64,000 nucleotides of DNA from Micromussa lordhowensis (GCA_964020085.1 OZ026598.1:26917322-26981321), one strand, 5' to 3'. Shown: positions 1 through 12,420, counted from the stretch's first letter. The notes: generated from the sequence alone by a model not told the origin. A program made the numbers and translations.

Positions 1-389
1 TGTAACAATGTTTTTTTTCTTTTGTTGTTTATTCGGCAGGTTTCCAGTACGTTCTTGTGTTTCCGTTGCGAAGTTTGTTGAACAGTTCTTTTTAGAACTC
101 ATCCTGTCCTGCAGGGAATATAGTCTTCAAACAGTTCTTTTTAGAACTCTGTGTTGTTGCAACCCTTGTTTGGTAAGTTTCCTCCATTTACAACAACGTT
201 TTGTGGATTTTTCAAGCAAGGGCAATATTGCAAGGTGTTTTTTTCCTGGTTTTTCGACAGCTTTCTACATCAGTGACTTTGCTTCCATTTCAACAAAGCT
301 TGGCAGTTTTTTGCAAGGTATTTGTCATTAATTTTGCCTTCCTTTCTTGCAGATTTACAGTGTTTGTGCTTGAGCTGACATATTCAACC
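1..389. other. Flank left of the BEL element, no gene seen
   Basis: T-rich sequence with no recognisable coding content. It holds two copies, 49 bp apart, of the short hairpin-capable motif GTTCTTTTTAGAAC at 85-98 and 134-147. Open frames here show no protein family I know. Confidence 0.6.
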
Positions 390-807
390 TGTTACCTCGG
401 TATGCGAAATTCTTTGTTTTCGTTCCATCGTGCGTGCTAGGTGTTTTCCCGCCATTTCAGTAAATTAATATGCATTAGCGTCGATGTAGTTTTCTTTTTG
501 TCTCGTTCGTCGTCAGGACTAGTTTACGCTTTCGCCGTTGCGGCTCTGTTCGTTTAAGCATCTGTGTCAGTGGCGTCTTCACGTTTATTCGCCTCTTTTC
601 GCATTGGAGTTTCACCGATAAGGTTCGTACTAGTTCTCCCGCTGCTTGTAATTCATTTTGGTGGTTATTCTTAGAATTTTGTTGTTGTTTTGTTTTGCTA
701 GAATTGTCACGCTGGGACGGGCCGGTTGTTTCCCGTACGGCTAGTATCTTATGGTGAACTTCTCTAAATAAAGTGTAGTGTTCGCTGGTGTATTTAGCGG
801 CTACACA
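390..807 (+). repeat. 5' LTR of BEL copy 1
   Basis: 418-bp LTR that begins TGTTACCTCGG and ends GGCTACACA. It has a candidate polyadenylation signal AATAAA at 767-772. It reads identical to the copy at 7267-7684. The transcript start is not obvious by eye. Confidence 0.93.
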
Positions 808-825
808 TTGGTTCTTATCGACTCT
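808..825 (+). promoter_or_regulatory. Candidate primer-binding site
   Basis: Directly after the LTR comes TTGGTTCTTATCGAC. A TGG near the LTR edge is what a PBS complementary to a tRNA CCA end would show. The matching tRNA has not been identified. Confidence 0.4.
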
Positions 826-857
826 TCAAACTGTGTTCGTTGAAGACGACGTTGGCG

Positions 858-3800
858 ATGGCTACGGATGACGAGTTGCAGGCTACTCGCGTTACGGAAT
901 TTAGCACTTTGTTGGATGAAGAAGGCGTTAGTTCAGAAGAAATAAAGCGATTACGGGGATCCATATCCGCGTTTAAGGGACATTTGACAAGAGCGTACAA
1001 AGATATTAGACTTTTGTGTTCTAACTCAGGACCTCTCAGTGATATTGTGTCAAGGAAGAACGCCTTGGACGATTTATTTGGAAGATACGCCGCGGCGGTT
1101 AGGAATTTGCTTCAGTATCTGGTAGATAAAGAGGAACGGGACGCGATCGCGCGCTGTCATCGCCGCGAAGTTAACGAAAAGGCTTTATTCGACGAAGAAT
1201 TTACAGAATGGTATAATGCGGCGAGGCAGTTCGTCTATGCTGAATCCGCGCGCGTTTCCACCCCAGGCGTAGTTTCGCTCGAGGTTCCACGCAGGACTCT
1301 ACCTGAGTTGCCACGCGAGATTTCACGCGAGACTCCACTGTACGTTCCCAGCAGGACTCCACCTGAGTTGCCACTCGAGATTCCACGCGAGACTCCACTG
1401 TACGTTCCCAGCAGGACTTCACCCGAGTTTCCACGCGAGGCTCCACGCGAGACCCCTCAGAACATTCCCCCCAGGACTTCACCTGGCTTACGAGGCGAGA
1501 CTCCGCCCATGACCCCACACGATGTTTCGCGAGATGCACTAAACACGCGATTATCCCACAGAAGACCTGTCCCTTCGGTGAACGGACAGTCCCTTTATGG
1601 CTCACGAAGATCGGCCGGATCAGGATCGAAGGCACGGCTTGCTGTTGCACAGTTGAAACTAAAGAAAATCGAGGAGGAGCAAAGGTTAAAAGAGATGGAG
1701 CTCGATCTTGAAAAGCAACGGCTGCAGGTTGAAATGGAAAGACAGCTCCTCAATGCGCGTGTGGAGGTCGAACAAGCCCATATCGAGTTGTCCGGTGGAA
1801 GTGGTGATAGTGGCGATGTCAGTAATAGATCTTCAGACCTCCCTTCGCTCCCCAAGCAGACGTTACACGAGACTATTCACAGATTTCTTGCCTCGTGTGA
1901 CGAAGATCGGCCGGATCCGGATCCGATCCCGCCTCTCCAGCCTAGAAAGAATCTTTCGAATGACGTTCCTGATCAGCCCGTGGGGGTAGTCAATGCCCCA
2001 GAGGTGCAGAGTATCTTAAAGGTTCAGCAGGAAGCAATGAAACAGCATGATGAAGCAGTACGCTTAATGGTCTCTGGTCTAGAGAGGATTGAAATGCCTA
2101 AAAGAGAGTTTCTCTCTTTCGATGGTGATCCAAAGAGGTACCCTCGATTTATTAAGAGCTTCGAGATAAACGTGGAACGCAGAGTGAAAGAGGACGATGA
2201 AAAACTCGCTTACCTTATACAGTATTGCAAGGGCGCTGCTAAGGATGCTATCGAGAACTGTTTGATGTTACCACCTGAGGAAGGTTACAAAGAAGCGAAA
2301 GAGATCTTACGTAAGAACTTTGGACAGAAGCATATAATCGTGAGAGCGTTCATCGACAAGGTCGTCAAAGGACCTCAGATCCGCGCCTGGGAGTCCGAGA
2401 AGTTGTCTCAGTTGGCTCGTGACATGAAGAGCTGTTCCCTCAATTCAGATCACATGCATTACAAAGCTGACATTAATTCTATGGACACGCTTAGGAGGAT
2501 CGTTATGAGACTTCCACCTCATCTCCAAGCTAAATGGGCCGAGGAGTCAAACAAGCTCATCGAGGCACAGAAAGAGCCGGAATTTTCGCACCTGGCAAGC
2601 TTTGTAGAGAAGAGGGCGACTGTAGCAAACACTGCCTTTGGTAAGCTGGTGGGAGCGAGGCCAGAAGCAGACATTAAGCCCAAATTTCGACGGAGACCTA
2701 GCGTTGACCCCCCTACCTCTGCGACGTCTCTCGGGATCCAGTCGGCGAATGGTGTACGCCCCCCAGATGGCACGTCACTCGGTCAGCCTGCCCTCAGTCC
2801 TGTTGCCCAAGGTTCAAGTAAACAAGTTAGTCCCCTATCCTGCCTGTTCTGCAATGGCGCGCATAACTTGGAAAGATGCTTCAAGTTCCGAGACAAGACC
2901 TTTGACGAACGAAAAGAGTTCGTGTCGACCAAGAAATTGTGTACCAATTGCCTGAGAGTAAATCACTTTGCCAGAAGATGTAGAATGGCAAAGGCGTGCC
3001 TTTTCAGTGGTTGCGGACAACGCCATCATTCACTCCTTCATCCACCGCCTCCTGCACTTGAACGTGTTGAAACACCTGTCGGTTGTACCACCCAAGAGCC
3101 TTTGCTAGAGGGCGATATACGGAACGGTCCTACTGGGGCCGGCCAGGAAGCCCAGTGTGCTGCTGTCAAATCTGGGAGATCTCGTGTTAGCTTGCAAATA
3201 GTTCCTGTGAGAGTTCGTGGTGGAGAAGGCGGTCCAGAAATTGAGACTTATGCGTTTTTGGATAACGGCTCGGACACGACGCTTTGTTTGAGCAGCCTGG
3301 CCGAAAGTTTAGGTGTCTCCGGGAAACCTGTTCACTATTCCCTGTCTTCGATAAATGCTGAGAACATTCCCAAATCGGGATACGAAGTGTCATTGAATGT
3401 GTTGGCTCTTGATGGTGATGACCCTATCCTCCTGGATAAGGTGTGGACCGTCGATCGTCTTCCCATCTCTAAGCGCAGTGTACCTTCAGATGAAGACGCG
3501 AGTCAATGGCCTCACTTGAAAGGCGTAAAGTTCCCAAGACTTGAAGGAGAAGAGAAAGCTGTTAGTATACTTATTGGAAATGACGTTCCAGAAGCGCATT
3601 GGGTCTACGATGAGAGACGTGGAAGACGAAAACAACCATACGCAGTTAGAACCCCCCTTGGTTGGACGCTTATTGGGCGACTGAACAGGTCCTCAGTAGC
3701 GAAGGAAGCCCAGGTCAATTACATAAGAGGTAGCCATGAAATGTTGTCAAGCCAGCTCAGGAGGATGTATGACGCAGAGTTCAGCGAGTGTCTAGCGAGC

Positions 3801-6800
3801 AGCAAGTTGGCCATGTCCGGTGAGGATCGCCGAGCTCTTGCCATCCTCGAAAATTCAGCCCGTTTGGTGGATGGCCATTATCAACTGTCCCTACCCTGGC
3901 GTTATAGACCTCCTTCTTTGAAGAATAATCGATGTGTCGCTTTGCGCAGGCTTCATTTTCTCGAGAAGAGGTTTCAGAAGGACCCTTCTCTGATGGAGAA
4001 ATATTGCAAGACCGTGAATGATTACATTGCAAAGGGCCATGCCAGAAAAGTTCCAGGTGATCAGATAGATCCCGGTGGTAAACCCCTGTGGTACCTGCCG
4101 CACCACCCGGTCATCCACGAGCACAAACCTGGCAAAGTACGAGTGGTCTTTGATTGCGCAGCTCGATTTGGCGATACGTCACTGAATGACCAGTTGCTTC
4201 AAGGCCCCGACCTCACAAACAACCTCACAGGTGTGTTGCTCAGATTTCGGCAAGAACCGGTTGCGTTAATGGCGGATGTGGAGCAGATGTTCCATCAAGT
4301 ACGTGTAACACCGGATGACTGTCATGCTTTGCGTTTCCTCTGGTGGGAAGATGGTGACTTGTCCAAGAACCCAGTCGACCATCAGATGCTTGTGCATTTA
4401 TTTGGCGCCTCGTCTTCCCCTTGCTGTGCGAGTCTTGCTGTCAAGAAAACAGCCAAGGATTTTGGGAGCGACTTCGACGCTCAAACTGTAGATACTGTGA
4501 ACCGTAACTTTTACGTTGACGATTGCTTAAAATCTGTGGCAACAGTTCCTGAAGCATCCAGACTCGCAAATCAACTTGTGCAGTTACTGGCAAAAGGAGG
4601 ATTCCACCTCACTAAATGGATCAGCAGCAGCCGTGAGGTCTTGGAAGAAATTCCTCTCGGTGAGAGGGCACCGTCCGTCGCTAACTTGGATTTAGAAGAC
4701 CTGCCTATTGACCGCGCTTTGGGTACCCAGTGGGACGTGGAGGCGGACACGCTGAGTTTTCGTGTTAAGGAGAAACCAGTTCCTGATACCAGGAGGGGAA
4801 TCCTGTCCCTAGTATCTAGCCTTTACGATCCTCTAGGATTCGCGGCACCCTTAATACTACCAGCCAAGGTCCTCCTGCAGGAACTGTGTAGACTCGACTT
4901 TGGTTGGGATGAGACTGTCCCGAACGAAACTCTGGTGAAATGGAGAGCGTGGGTAGAAGATCTCCAGAATCTTAAACTTGTAAGCTGGCCGCGCTGCTTT
5001 AAGCCCAAAGAATTTGGAGTGCTCCACAACGTTCAACTCCATCACTTTTCGGATGCATCGGAGGTGGGATATGGAGCAGCATCCTATCTTCGCCTCGTAG
5101 ATGACAAGGGAAGAATTCATTGCGGATTAGTTATGGCCAAATCTCGTGTTGCACCTTTGAAGACCGTCACAATTCCCAGGATGGAACTGACTGCCGCAGT
5201 GGTCTCGGTCAAGCTGCATAAATTTATCACAGAGCAGCTGGATTTGCCAATAAACAAGACGGTATTTTGGACGGATTCCACGATAGTACTTCAGTACATC
5301 AGAAATGAAGCAAGAAGGTTCCAGACGTTCGTCACGAACCGACTTTCGATAATCCACGACGCCTCTTCCCCGTACCAGTGGCGGCATGTTGATTCGCTGC
5401 ACAACCCAGCAGATTACGCCTCTAGAGGTTTCTCTAGCAGCGAAGCTCGCAAATTACGTCATTGGTTTACCGGACCAGCGTTCTTAAACCAAGAAGACAG
5501 TACTTGGCCAAAGCTACCTGACCAAATCCCAGACCTGCCCGAAGATGATCACGAGCTCAAGAGGAAAGCTCAAGTTCACATGTCGATACAAGAACACTGT
5601 CTGCAGCCCCTTTTACTACGTTACTCCTCCTTTTACAAGCTCCTGACGTCTGTCGCATGGTTGCTTCGATTTAAGAATTATTTACGCAGTCGATCCAGAG
5701 AGGTGAAGAGCGGAAACCTGACGGTTGACGAAATTGTCACAGCTACTAGAGAGGTGGTTAAAGTGTTACAGAAAGAAGCCTTTCCTAAAGAATTGGCGGT
5801 TCTTTCAAGAATCTCTCACGGAACTCCATCAGTTGCTTCTGTTACCCGACGGAACAATTTGAGTTTTGTGGGATACGTTAGTCCTCTTAGGAAACTTAAC
5901 CCAGTGATAGTCGATGGTGTCATTAGCGTCGGAGGACGTCTGGAAAGGGCCGCTATTCGGCCGAGTGCCAGGCATCCCATGATCCTGCCTAGCAAGCATC
6001 ATGTTACTGATCTGGTTATAAGAGATTGCCACGAACGAGAAGGTCACGTAGGCGCTGGACAAGTGCTAGCCAGTGTGAGGCAGAAGTTTTGGATTCTAAG
6101 GGGACATGCAGCTGTGCGGCGTGTAATTGGAAAATGTCTTAAGTGTCGCTTCTGGAACGCTAGGCCGTGTGAACAGGTAATGGCTCCTTTGCCCAGCGCT
6201 AGAGTCAGCCCTTGTCTTCCCCCCTTCTCTTCCGTGGGCGTGGACTACTTTGGTCCGATATTGGTCTAGTCGAGGCGCAGTCAGGTCAAAAGATACGGAT
6301 GTGTATTTACATGCTTAGCTGTTCGGGCCGTTCACATTGAGATTGCTCACGAACTAACAACAGATTCGTTCATTCAAGCCTTTACAAGATTCGTTAGCAG
6401 ACGAGGCCCGCCAATTGAAGTTTATAGCGACAACGGAACTAACTTTAAAGGTGCTGAGGCCGAGATCAAGATCGCTTTGGAGAAGTGGAATCCCGATCGT
6501 ATCGACAATTGCTTAAGGAAGCGTGGGGTAAAGTGGAATTTCAATCCTCCACATGCGAGCCACGCTGGAGGTGTCTGGGAGCGGATGATACGCTCAATTC
6601 GCAGGATTCTCCGTGCTCTCTTGGGATGTCAGCTCGTGGACGATGAAACTCTCCTAACCCTCATGGCGGAAGTTGAGAAGATATTAAATGATCGTCCTCT
6701 CACCCCTCCGACAAGTGATTCGAACGATCCTGAACCCCTCTCTTCAAGTAAGCTGCTTCTTCTGCGCCCGAATGTATGTTATCCAACTGGGGAATCAGAT

Positions 6801-7142
6801 GCTATCCACATCTACGGGAGTAAGCGCTGGAAGCAAGCACAGTACCTCGCGGACATCTTCTGGAAACGTTGGACGCGGGAATATTTGCCGACGCTTCAAG
6901 TTACGCAGAAATGGCTCCGCCCACGACCCAACCTATCTGTCGGAGATCTTGTCCTTGTTATTGGCGAAAATTCTCCTCGTGGTCGCTGGCCAAAGGGAGT
7001 TGTGCAAGAAGTATTTCCGGATCGCAATGGAAACGTTCGACAAGTTACGGTTAGAACGGCGACTTCAGTTTTACGGCGTGATGTTCGCAAGTTATGCCTT
7101 TTGGAAGGCGCTTCAGATTTGAAGGCGCAAGGAGAGTCTTGA
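858..7142 (+). pseudogene. BEL/Pao Gag-Pol polyprotein with one amber codon
   Basis: First ATG at 858, 51 nt after the LTR; one frame runs to TGA at 7140-7142 and is broken only by TAG at 6267-6269. In order from the ATG: a Pro/Arg/Thr-rich 20-residue repeat (nt 1261-1500), a charged coiled coil (nt 1640-1770), a gag core of the DUF1759 type, Cys/His zinc-binding clusters near residues 660-730, and an aspartic protease with LDNGSDTT at residue 802. The RT has YVDD at residues 1219-1222. The RNase H has FSDAS and WTDS near residues 1399 and 1472. The integrase has an HHCC finger (nt 5998-6150) and catalytic D1796, D1858 and E1908. The amber lies nine codons after the first integrase Asp, so the encoded integrase is truncated unless the stop is read through. 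All domains are otherwise continuous. Confidence 0.93.
1261..1500 (+). repeat. 60-bp tandem repeat inside BEL gag
   Basis: About four imperfect copies of a 60-bp unit in phase with the reading frame (20 residues, recurring PRETP...VPSRT). The middle two copies share the run ACTCCACTGTACGTTCCCAG exactly. The repeat length keeps the frame open whatever the copy number. Confidence 0.85.
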
Positions 7143-7266
7143 CTGAACTTTGCTAAGAACGCTCCAACTAGTCTGTAATGACTTAGTACAGTTTAAGTTA
7201 CGTTCTTATCTGACTGTCTATTTTTCTTGAAAGGCTAACTCTACGGTGCGCCTTTCGGGGCCGGCA

Positions 7267-7684
7267 TGTTACCTCGGTATGCGAAATTCTTTGTTTTCGT
7301 TCCATCGTGCGTGCTAGGTGTTTTCCCGCCATTTCAGTAAATTAATATGCATTAGCGTCGATGTAGTTTTCTTTTTGTCTCGTTCGTCGTCAGGACTAGT
7401 TTACGCTTTCGCCGTTGCGGCTCTGTTCGTTTAAGCATCTGTGTCAGTGGCGTCTTCACGTTTATTCGCCTCTTTTCGCATTGGAGTTTCACCGATAAGG
7501 TTCGTACTAGTTCTCCCGCTGCTTGTAATTCATTTTGGTGGTTATTCTTAGAATTTTGTTGTTGTTTTGTTTTGCTAGAATTGTCACGCTGGGACGGGCC
7601 GGTTGTTTCCCGTACGGCTAGTATCTTATGGTGAACTTCTCTAAATAAAGTGTAGTGTTCGCTGGTGTATTTAGCGGCTACACA
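7267..7684 (+). repeat. 3' LTR of BEL copy 1
   Basis: Second copy of the 418-bp LTR, with AATAAA at 7644-7649. By eye it has no mismatch to 390-807. Confidence 0.93.
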
Positions 7685-7750
7685 ACCCTTAAGTCAACCC
7701 TTTCGTCGTAAGTATAGACTTTCAATGTCTTTATTGTGATGGCTGTAAAC

Positions 7751-8090
7751 AGGAACGGTGCCTGTTATGTTATTGCTTGTTTTTTTTTTTGGCACGTTAC
7801 TACCGTCAATGCAGCGTTATTTGCATGTACTGCATGCATTTTCATTTTCTGTTGACGCAGTCCGGGAACGGTGACTTGTCTATTGTTATGCCTGCATGTT
7901 TGTTACACTAGTACCATGACTGCTGCCTTTCGTGATCCTTTTGTTTTTTTCTGGGTTGGGTGCATACGTGAACGGTGCCCGTTATGTCATTGCTTGTTTT
8001 TTTTTTGGCATGTTAGTAGCGTCCCTGCGGCATTCTGGTTTTCTACTAGCCCTGGGGTTCCGGGTTCCCCGTTTTTTTTTTCTGTCTAGG
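7751..8090. repeat. About 110-bp imperfect tandem repeat
   Basis: Three diverged units start at about 7751, 7864 and 7969, each opening with GAACGGTG. Units 1 and 3 are closest: both continue with a GTTATGT..TTGCTTG segment, a long T run and a GGCA(C/T)GTTA segment. Unit 2 is more diverged. No coding function seen. Confidence 0.6.
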
Positions 8091-8520
8091 CTTTTTTTTC
8101 TGTAGACCTGACTAGCTGTTATGCACTGCTGTTTTGTTGGTCAGGATTGCTTGACACCATTGCTAGTGTCTTCGCACATTTGCATGCCTACTTCCCTTCT
8201 TGCAATCGTTACTTACACTGCAGTAGGCTGTTACATCTGGTTCTGTCACACAAAGGTCGACTCAGCTTATGTCACGTTATGTCATGTCACGTCATCCTTT
8301 GGTCACGCTGGCTTATGGTGGATTCATCTGCTCGGCTAGACTGCGGAATGGAGGATGCGCCAGTGCATAGCTGGGATGTCAGACCGTCCGTTACCATCAA
8401 TGAATACCCAGTGTCCCTTCGACGGGAACAGGAAGTCTGGAGAAGCCAAGATGGCTGTCTGGCAGTTTTTGAGCATCGGACTTCTCCGAGGTCCAAGCAC
8501 CTTCCATCATCAATACGTAG

Positions 8521-9619
8521 CAGGCGCATGATCTCCGACCGTGGTGTCGGGAGGGAAGCTGGTCCTTCTGTCCCAAGTGCGGGAAACTTATTCCTCAGAA
8601 GCTGCTACCGTCCTTCTGCAGCAAGAAACCCAGTGCTGTTGACCATTCTTGTAAGTGTGGCGGGGGTACCTACTCCGTTCCCCAAGCAGACAACGTTCCT
8701 CTGATCCTCAGAGATCTAACACCTGAAGACATACGTCTGCTGCATCCCTTGGTGATTCACTGTGGAGAATACAAGAGAGTTGTCCACGGATATCGGCAAC
8801 GCACCGGCCCATTTTGTGTTTCATGGTCGTTGATGGCAGTTGCCGATAAAATTGCAGCGGTTCCAGACCCAGCAAGACGTGGCAAACTTGAAAGGATCTT
8901 TCACTTCCTCATGGCTAAGCCCGACAGTGCCTACGGCAAGTTCGTGCGCATGCAGTCTTGTGGCCAACGGGAACCGTTCCCGCACGAAGTCTTCACCTTG
9001 CCCGAGTACGAAGGCATCAAGTGCGCTCTCTGGCCCAGCCTGTACCACACCACCGCCATGTGTGAGATGATGCTGACGGGTAACAGCAACAGGGCATAAA
9101 GTGTGCAAGATCAGCTTCATCCACAAGGCGCTGCCGCCCATGCTGGACTACAGCCTGGATTTCCAGTACGACCGCTGGCTCTTCAAAACCGTCACCGGGG
9201 CCATCAATTCTTCATGCGTGTCAGGATGCAGTCCCAACTGCGACCTGCAACAAAAATCATTCTCGGCTACCTACTGGTGCTGGCAGCACCTGCTCCTCAT
9301 AGACGCGGTCCGCCAGTACGGTTTCCTGTCCTTCTTTCTCATGGTCAGCCCCTACGAGTGGACCTTTCCCTGGCCCCGCTCCATTGAGCAGATCCATGAA
9401 GACTACTCTCAGGAGCCCACTGACCTGCCGGCGCTCCTGAAGCAAATTGTGAGGGGATACCTTGCCGGCACCAACACCAACCGCTGGCGTCGCCACGTCT
9501 TCGGCAACCTTGGGGAGCCCCTGGACCGCAATGTCATCACCTACTTTTACCGCTTCAAGTGTTGTACTAACATGCAACAAACCATGATTCACCTGGACCT
9601 GGCCAGTCCTGTAAGTTAA
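8521..9619 (+). pseudogene. Helitron-like Rep N-terminal region, frameshifted fragment
   Basis: Two abutting frames read as one protein segment. The first (8521-9099, preceded by TAG at 8518) has a Cys-rich start (FCPKCGKLIP...CKCGG) and then PLVIHCGEYKRVVHGYR and VSWSLMAVADKI. The second (9101-9619) has LDYSLDFQYDRWLFKTVTG, SATYWCWQH, GYLAGTNTNRW and YFYRF. This block order is what I associate with the N-terminal helicase-like/Rep region of metazoan Helitron-like proteins, upstream of the HUH nuclease motif. A frameshift lies near 9090-9100. The expected HUH box appears only as IHLDL, so the second His is missing or lies in another exon. A GTAAGT donor-like site follows at about 9613. Family assignment rests on remembered block patterns. 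Confidence 0.55.
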
Positions 9620-10539
9620 GTCAAGTTTAAAGAACATATATATATTGTACATATGATTGCTTGATAGAAGGGCATACTAGCACTTCTTAATAAAAAATTG
9701 ATAGCATTTTTATGTGTCCCTTAGGGCAGTGCTCATTTGCAAAGATATCAAACAACTTTTTGCATGAATTTAGTAATGATATGCAATAACAACCAAAACT
9801 CAGTTTACAATGTTGGAACTCATCAAGGCGCAGTTTAGGGGTGTACCAGTGTAAGCCTCGTCAAAAGAAGGGTCAATTTGGAAAATGTGGATTGTTCTTC
9901 AGGGCCTCATGCTTCTTATCATCTCAAGGGTGATGTATAATTAAAGGTGATGCCTCTTGAGTAAAATTAATATAAAAGAAGAATACAGTTATCTTTAGTT
10001 TTCTTCTCTCGTGTGCAAATAAGTTGTGGTGCTATTATATAAAAAATAAACACATGTCCATGCTTATAGAGTTACAATGATGATGCACACTAAATCAGTT
10101 CAAAACAAAACAATATCCAAGTTTGAAAATGAAGGCTTCACGCAACCATGCTGTTGTCCTTGAAGTATGCATTCCGAGGCAAGAAATTGCATTACTGTAG
10201 GTGTGTTTTTGGCATAAATTATGATATTTTCATATTGTACCTAATAAGCTACTAAGTTACTGATATTATGTACTGTATTGACAAAAGTGAGCACTCCGTG
10301 CTTTCATATCATAAAAATTGGTATTTATTAACAGAGTTTATTGCCTTTATACCATTGAGTGAACAGATGTCAGGCTCTAAACTGTGCATTATAGAGCTCT
10401 AAAAGACTTGTTTTACATGCACTGTCAGTAGCATAGACTACCAGAAATGTGCATTTAGGGAATTAAATTCCATGGAGGGGCACAAGCCAAGGTTAACATT
10501 ATAATTATTTTATTATCCTTGGAAAAAAACCTTTGTCTA
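9620..10539. other. AT-rich spacer, nothing recognised
   Basis: No open frame of note and no clear repeat or terminal structure. It separates the Helitron-like fragment from the Ulp1-like fragment. Confidence 0.6.
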
Positions 10540-12062
10540 CCATGGATGTGGGTGGAAAAGTGTTGATCATGATGAGATCATGGACAGAGGAAAAGAAAGC
10601 CTGGATTATAGTTGTTGATGACCTGTTTGAGCAGATGTTTTGAAGTGACTTCCTAACATACTGCTACGATAAAGATCATGGCACTAGGCTCGAGGACAAA
10701 CTAGTGGCTGGTGTTTTAGAATATTGCCATGAGCACTGGGAAAGCCATTATCCCACCAGACAGTCTAGAGCCACAAGAGGACCACAAGCATCTTTGTTAC
10801 CCCAGGGACAAATCAGGCATGGACATGCAACAGCCTGAAGCAAGGTAGCACCCAAACGTGCAAAACACAGCCATTCTCTCTCTAAACCAATGACAGAGCA
10901 TCCACCTCCAAAACCAGGGCCAAATCCCACCGTCTTCATTGAAGATGATGGTGATTTCCCAACATCACAGCAAACCAACCTGCAACTTGCAATGGCTAAG
11001 GCCTGCACAACAAGAGCTGAAGTAGCTGCTCTTTACAGCTTGATTCCACCATTAACATCAAGATCTCCCCTTACACTGAAACCAGTTTATGGTAAGTCTT
11101 GCAGTTCTGACCCCTTCTCTTTAGTGGAGCGTCCTTGTGAAAATGACATTCGGAAGGCTAAAAAATTCTGAATGATGAGCACAAAGCTGCCAAGAATCCT
11201 ACTGGCATTGAGATCCAAGGTGAGGGACAGTTCTCTGAAAATGCTTTGTCCATTCTGGAGCGTTACTGTACCATAGCTGACACTCATCGCAAACTTTCTG
11301 CAGAAGCCAGGTGGTTGTTACAAGTGAAGTGCTCTCCCAGAGAGATGGTGAAACTGCAAAACACCCTTTGGCATCATCCAGCCAGTAGCCCAATACTGAA
11401 GTATGGTAGAAAGGGATTGGATGCCACTTCATTTTCAGATCTTGTCGAAGAGCAATACATCGATAGCTTTGTCATAGACATTTGCATCAGCAAGTTTCTA
11501 GACAAATCTAGAGCAAATCGAAAGAGTGTCACAGTTTACTTCCCAACTGAGTTTTTTGATTGGATGCACTCAAGTGACAAGAAATATCAACAGCTGCAGT
11601 TAAGAGAAAAAGTGGAACAATTGCCAAATGGTGATGACCTACAACAAATACTGGTGCCAGTGTACAATGCCCAACCAATGGGGCTTGATCTTTGTGGATC
11701 TCGCCAGTCAAGAGATGTATTTTGATGATGGCCTCATGTCAGCTGTTACTCCTATAGTCATTCCCTGTGTTAAACAGTCATTAGAATTAGTCCTGGAGAT
11801 GTACCCAAACCATCCAGCCCTCCAAAGCAAGTTTTGGCAAAATTGCACCAGATTTCAGCGTTTTGGTATGCCATCTCAAGCGCCAGTTAATTCAAGAATG
11901 ATTGGCATTGGAAGCTGTGGGATTGGAGTGATAATGGCTGCAAGGGATATCATCAACAATGGATCCTTGTCCATTAACAATTTCCAGGGGAGCTATTGTG
12001 ATATGGATTTTCACAGGAAAGACTTAATGTTGCAGATTCTTAACTGGAGTGGTCTGGTTTGA
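10540..12062 (+). pseudogene. Ulp1-type (C48) cysteine peptidase-like gene, decayed
   Basis: Short frames at about 10540-11171 (including EYCHEHWESHYPTRQ) lead into 11246-11725 and 11628-12062, which together resemble the Ulp1/SENP-like domain found in many cnidarian transposon-associated proteins. The C-terminal part keeps WGLIFVDL, MYFDDGL (acidic position) and GSCGIGVIMAARDI (candidate catalytic Cys). The residue before WGLIF, usually the catalytic His, is Gln here. A 1-nt frameshift near 11670-11685 separates the halves. Both lesions argue for an inactive copy. No element ends were found, so the parent transposon family is open. Confidence 0.5.
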
Positions 12063-12085
12063 ATTCTGGACAACTGTGTGCTATA

Positions 12086-12420
12086 CTAGATCTCTGGTTA
12101 ATCAGTCCAAGTTCGGCTGCAGCAAAACAGATAATTATTTGTCAACAGCTAGCTCTGTCTAATTTGGGTAGTCAGTCCATTTTGGGCTGTTGTTATCTGA
12201 GGGCAGAACAATGTTTCTTTCATTATTATTTTTCTATAACTAGTTCTGTGTAACTTGGGTAGTCAGTCCATTTTGGGGCTGTTGTTATCTGAAGGCAGAG
12301 CATAATGTTTCTTTAATTATTATTTTTTCTATAACTAGTTCTGTCTAACTTGGGTAGTCAGTCCATTTTGGGCTGTTGTTATCTGAAGGCAGAACATAAT
12401 ATTTTTAATCCTTATTTCTT
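12086..12420. repeat. 91-95-bp tandem repeat, about 3.5 copies
   Basis: Units begin at about 12150, 12241 and 12336 with TAG(C/T)TCTGT, followed by TTGGGTAGTCAGTCCATTTT and GCTGTTGTTATCTGA. A degraded partial copy lies at about 12086. The units are very similar, so the array is fairly young. It follows directly after the Ulp1-like frame. Confidence 0.85.

Larger units (their letters stand above)
390..7684 (+). mobile_element. BEL/Pao LTR retrotransposon (copy 1), near-intact
   Basis: A 418-bp direct repeat at 390-807 and 7267-7684 flanks one long frame that carries gag, protease, reverse transcriptase, RNase H and integrase in the BEL/Pao order. The LTRs start TG and end CA. The left flank ends AACC. 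AACC also occurs at 7684-7687 if the terminal A is assigned to the target duplication, so the exact 4-bp duplication is ambiguous by one base. The G-rich stretch at about 7255-7265 just before the 3' LTR resembles a polypurine tract. I found no difference between the LTRs by eye, which indicates a recent insertion. The only coding lesion is an amber codon at 6267. Confidence 0.93.

Noticed and set aside
1201..1650. 149-codon minus frame with repeated VESRVESRV
   Set aside because: Antisense of the 60-bp gag repeat in BEL copy 1; the sense strand explains it.
390..7684. Reading the amber at 6267 as a programmed readthrough site
   Set aside because: BEL/Pao elements use one open frame for pol and the stop falls inside the integrase core, where readthrough control has no known purpose. 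A point mutation is simpler.
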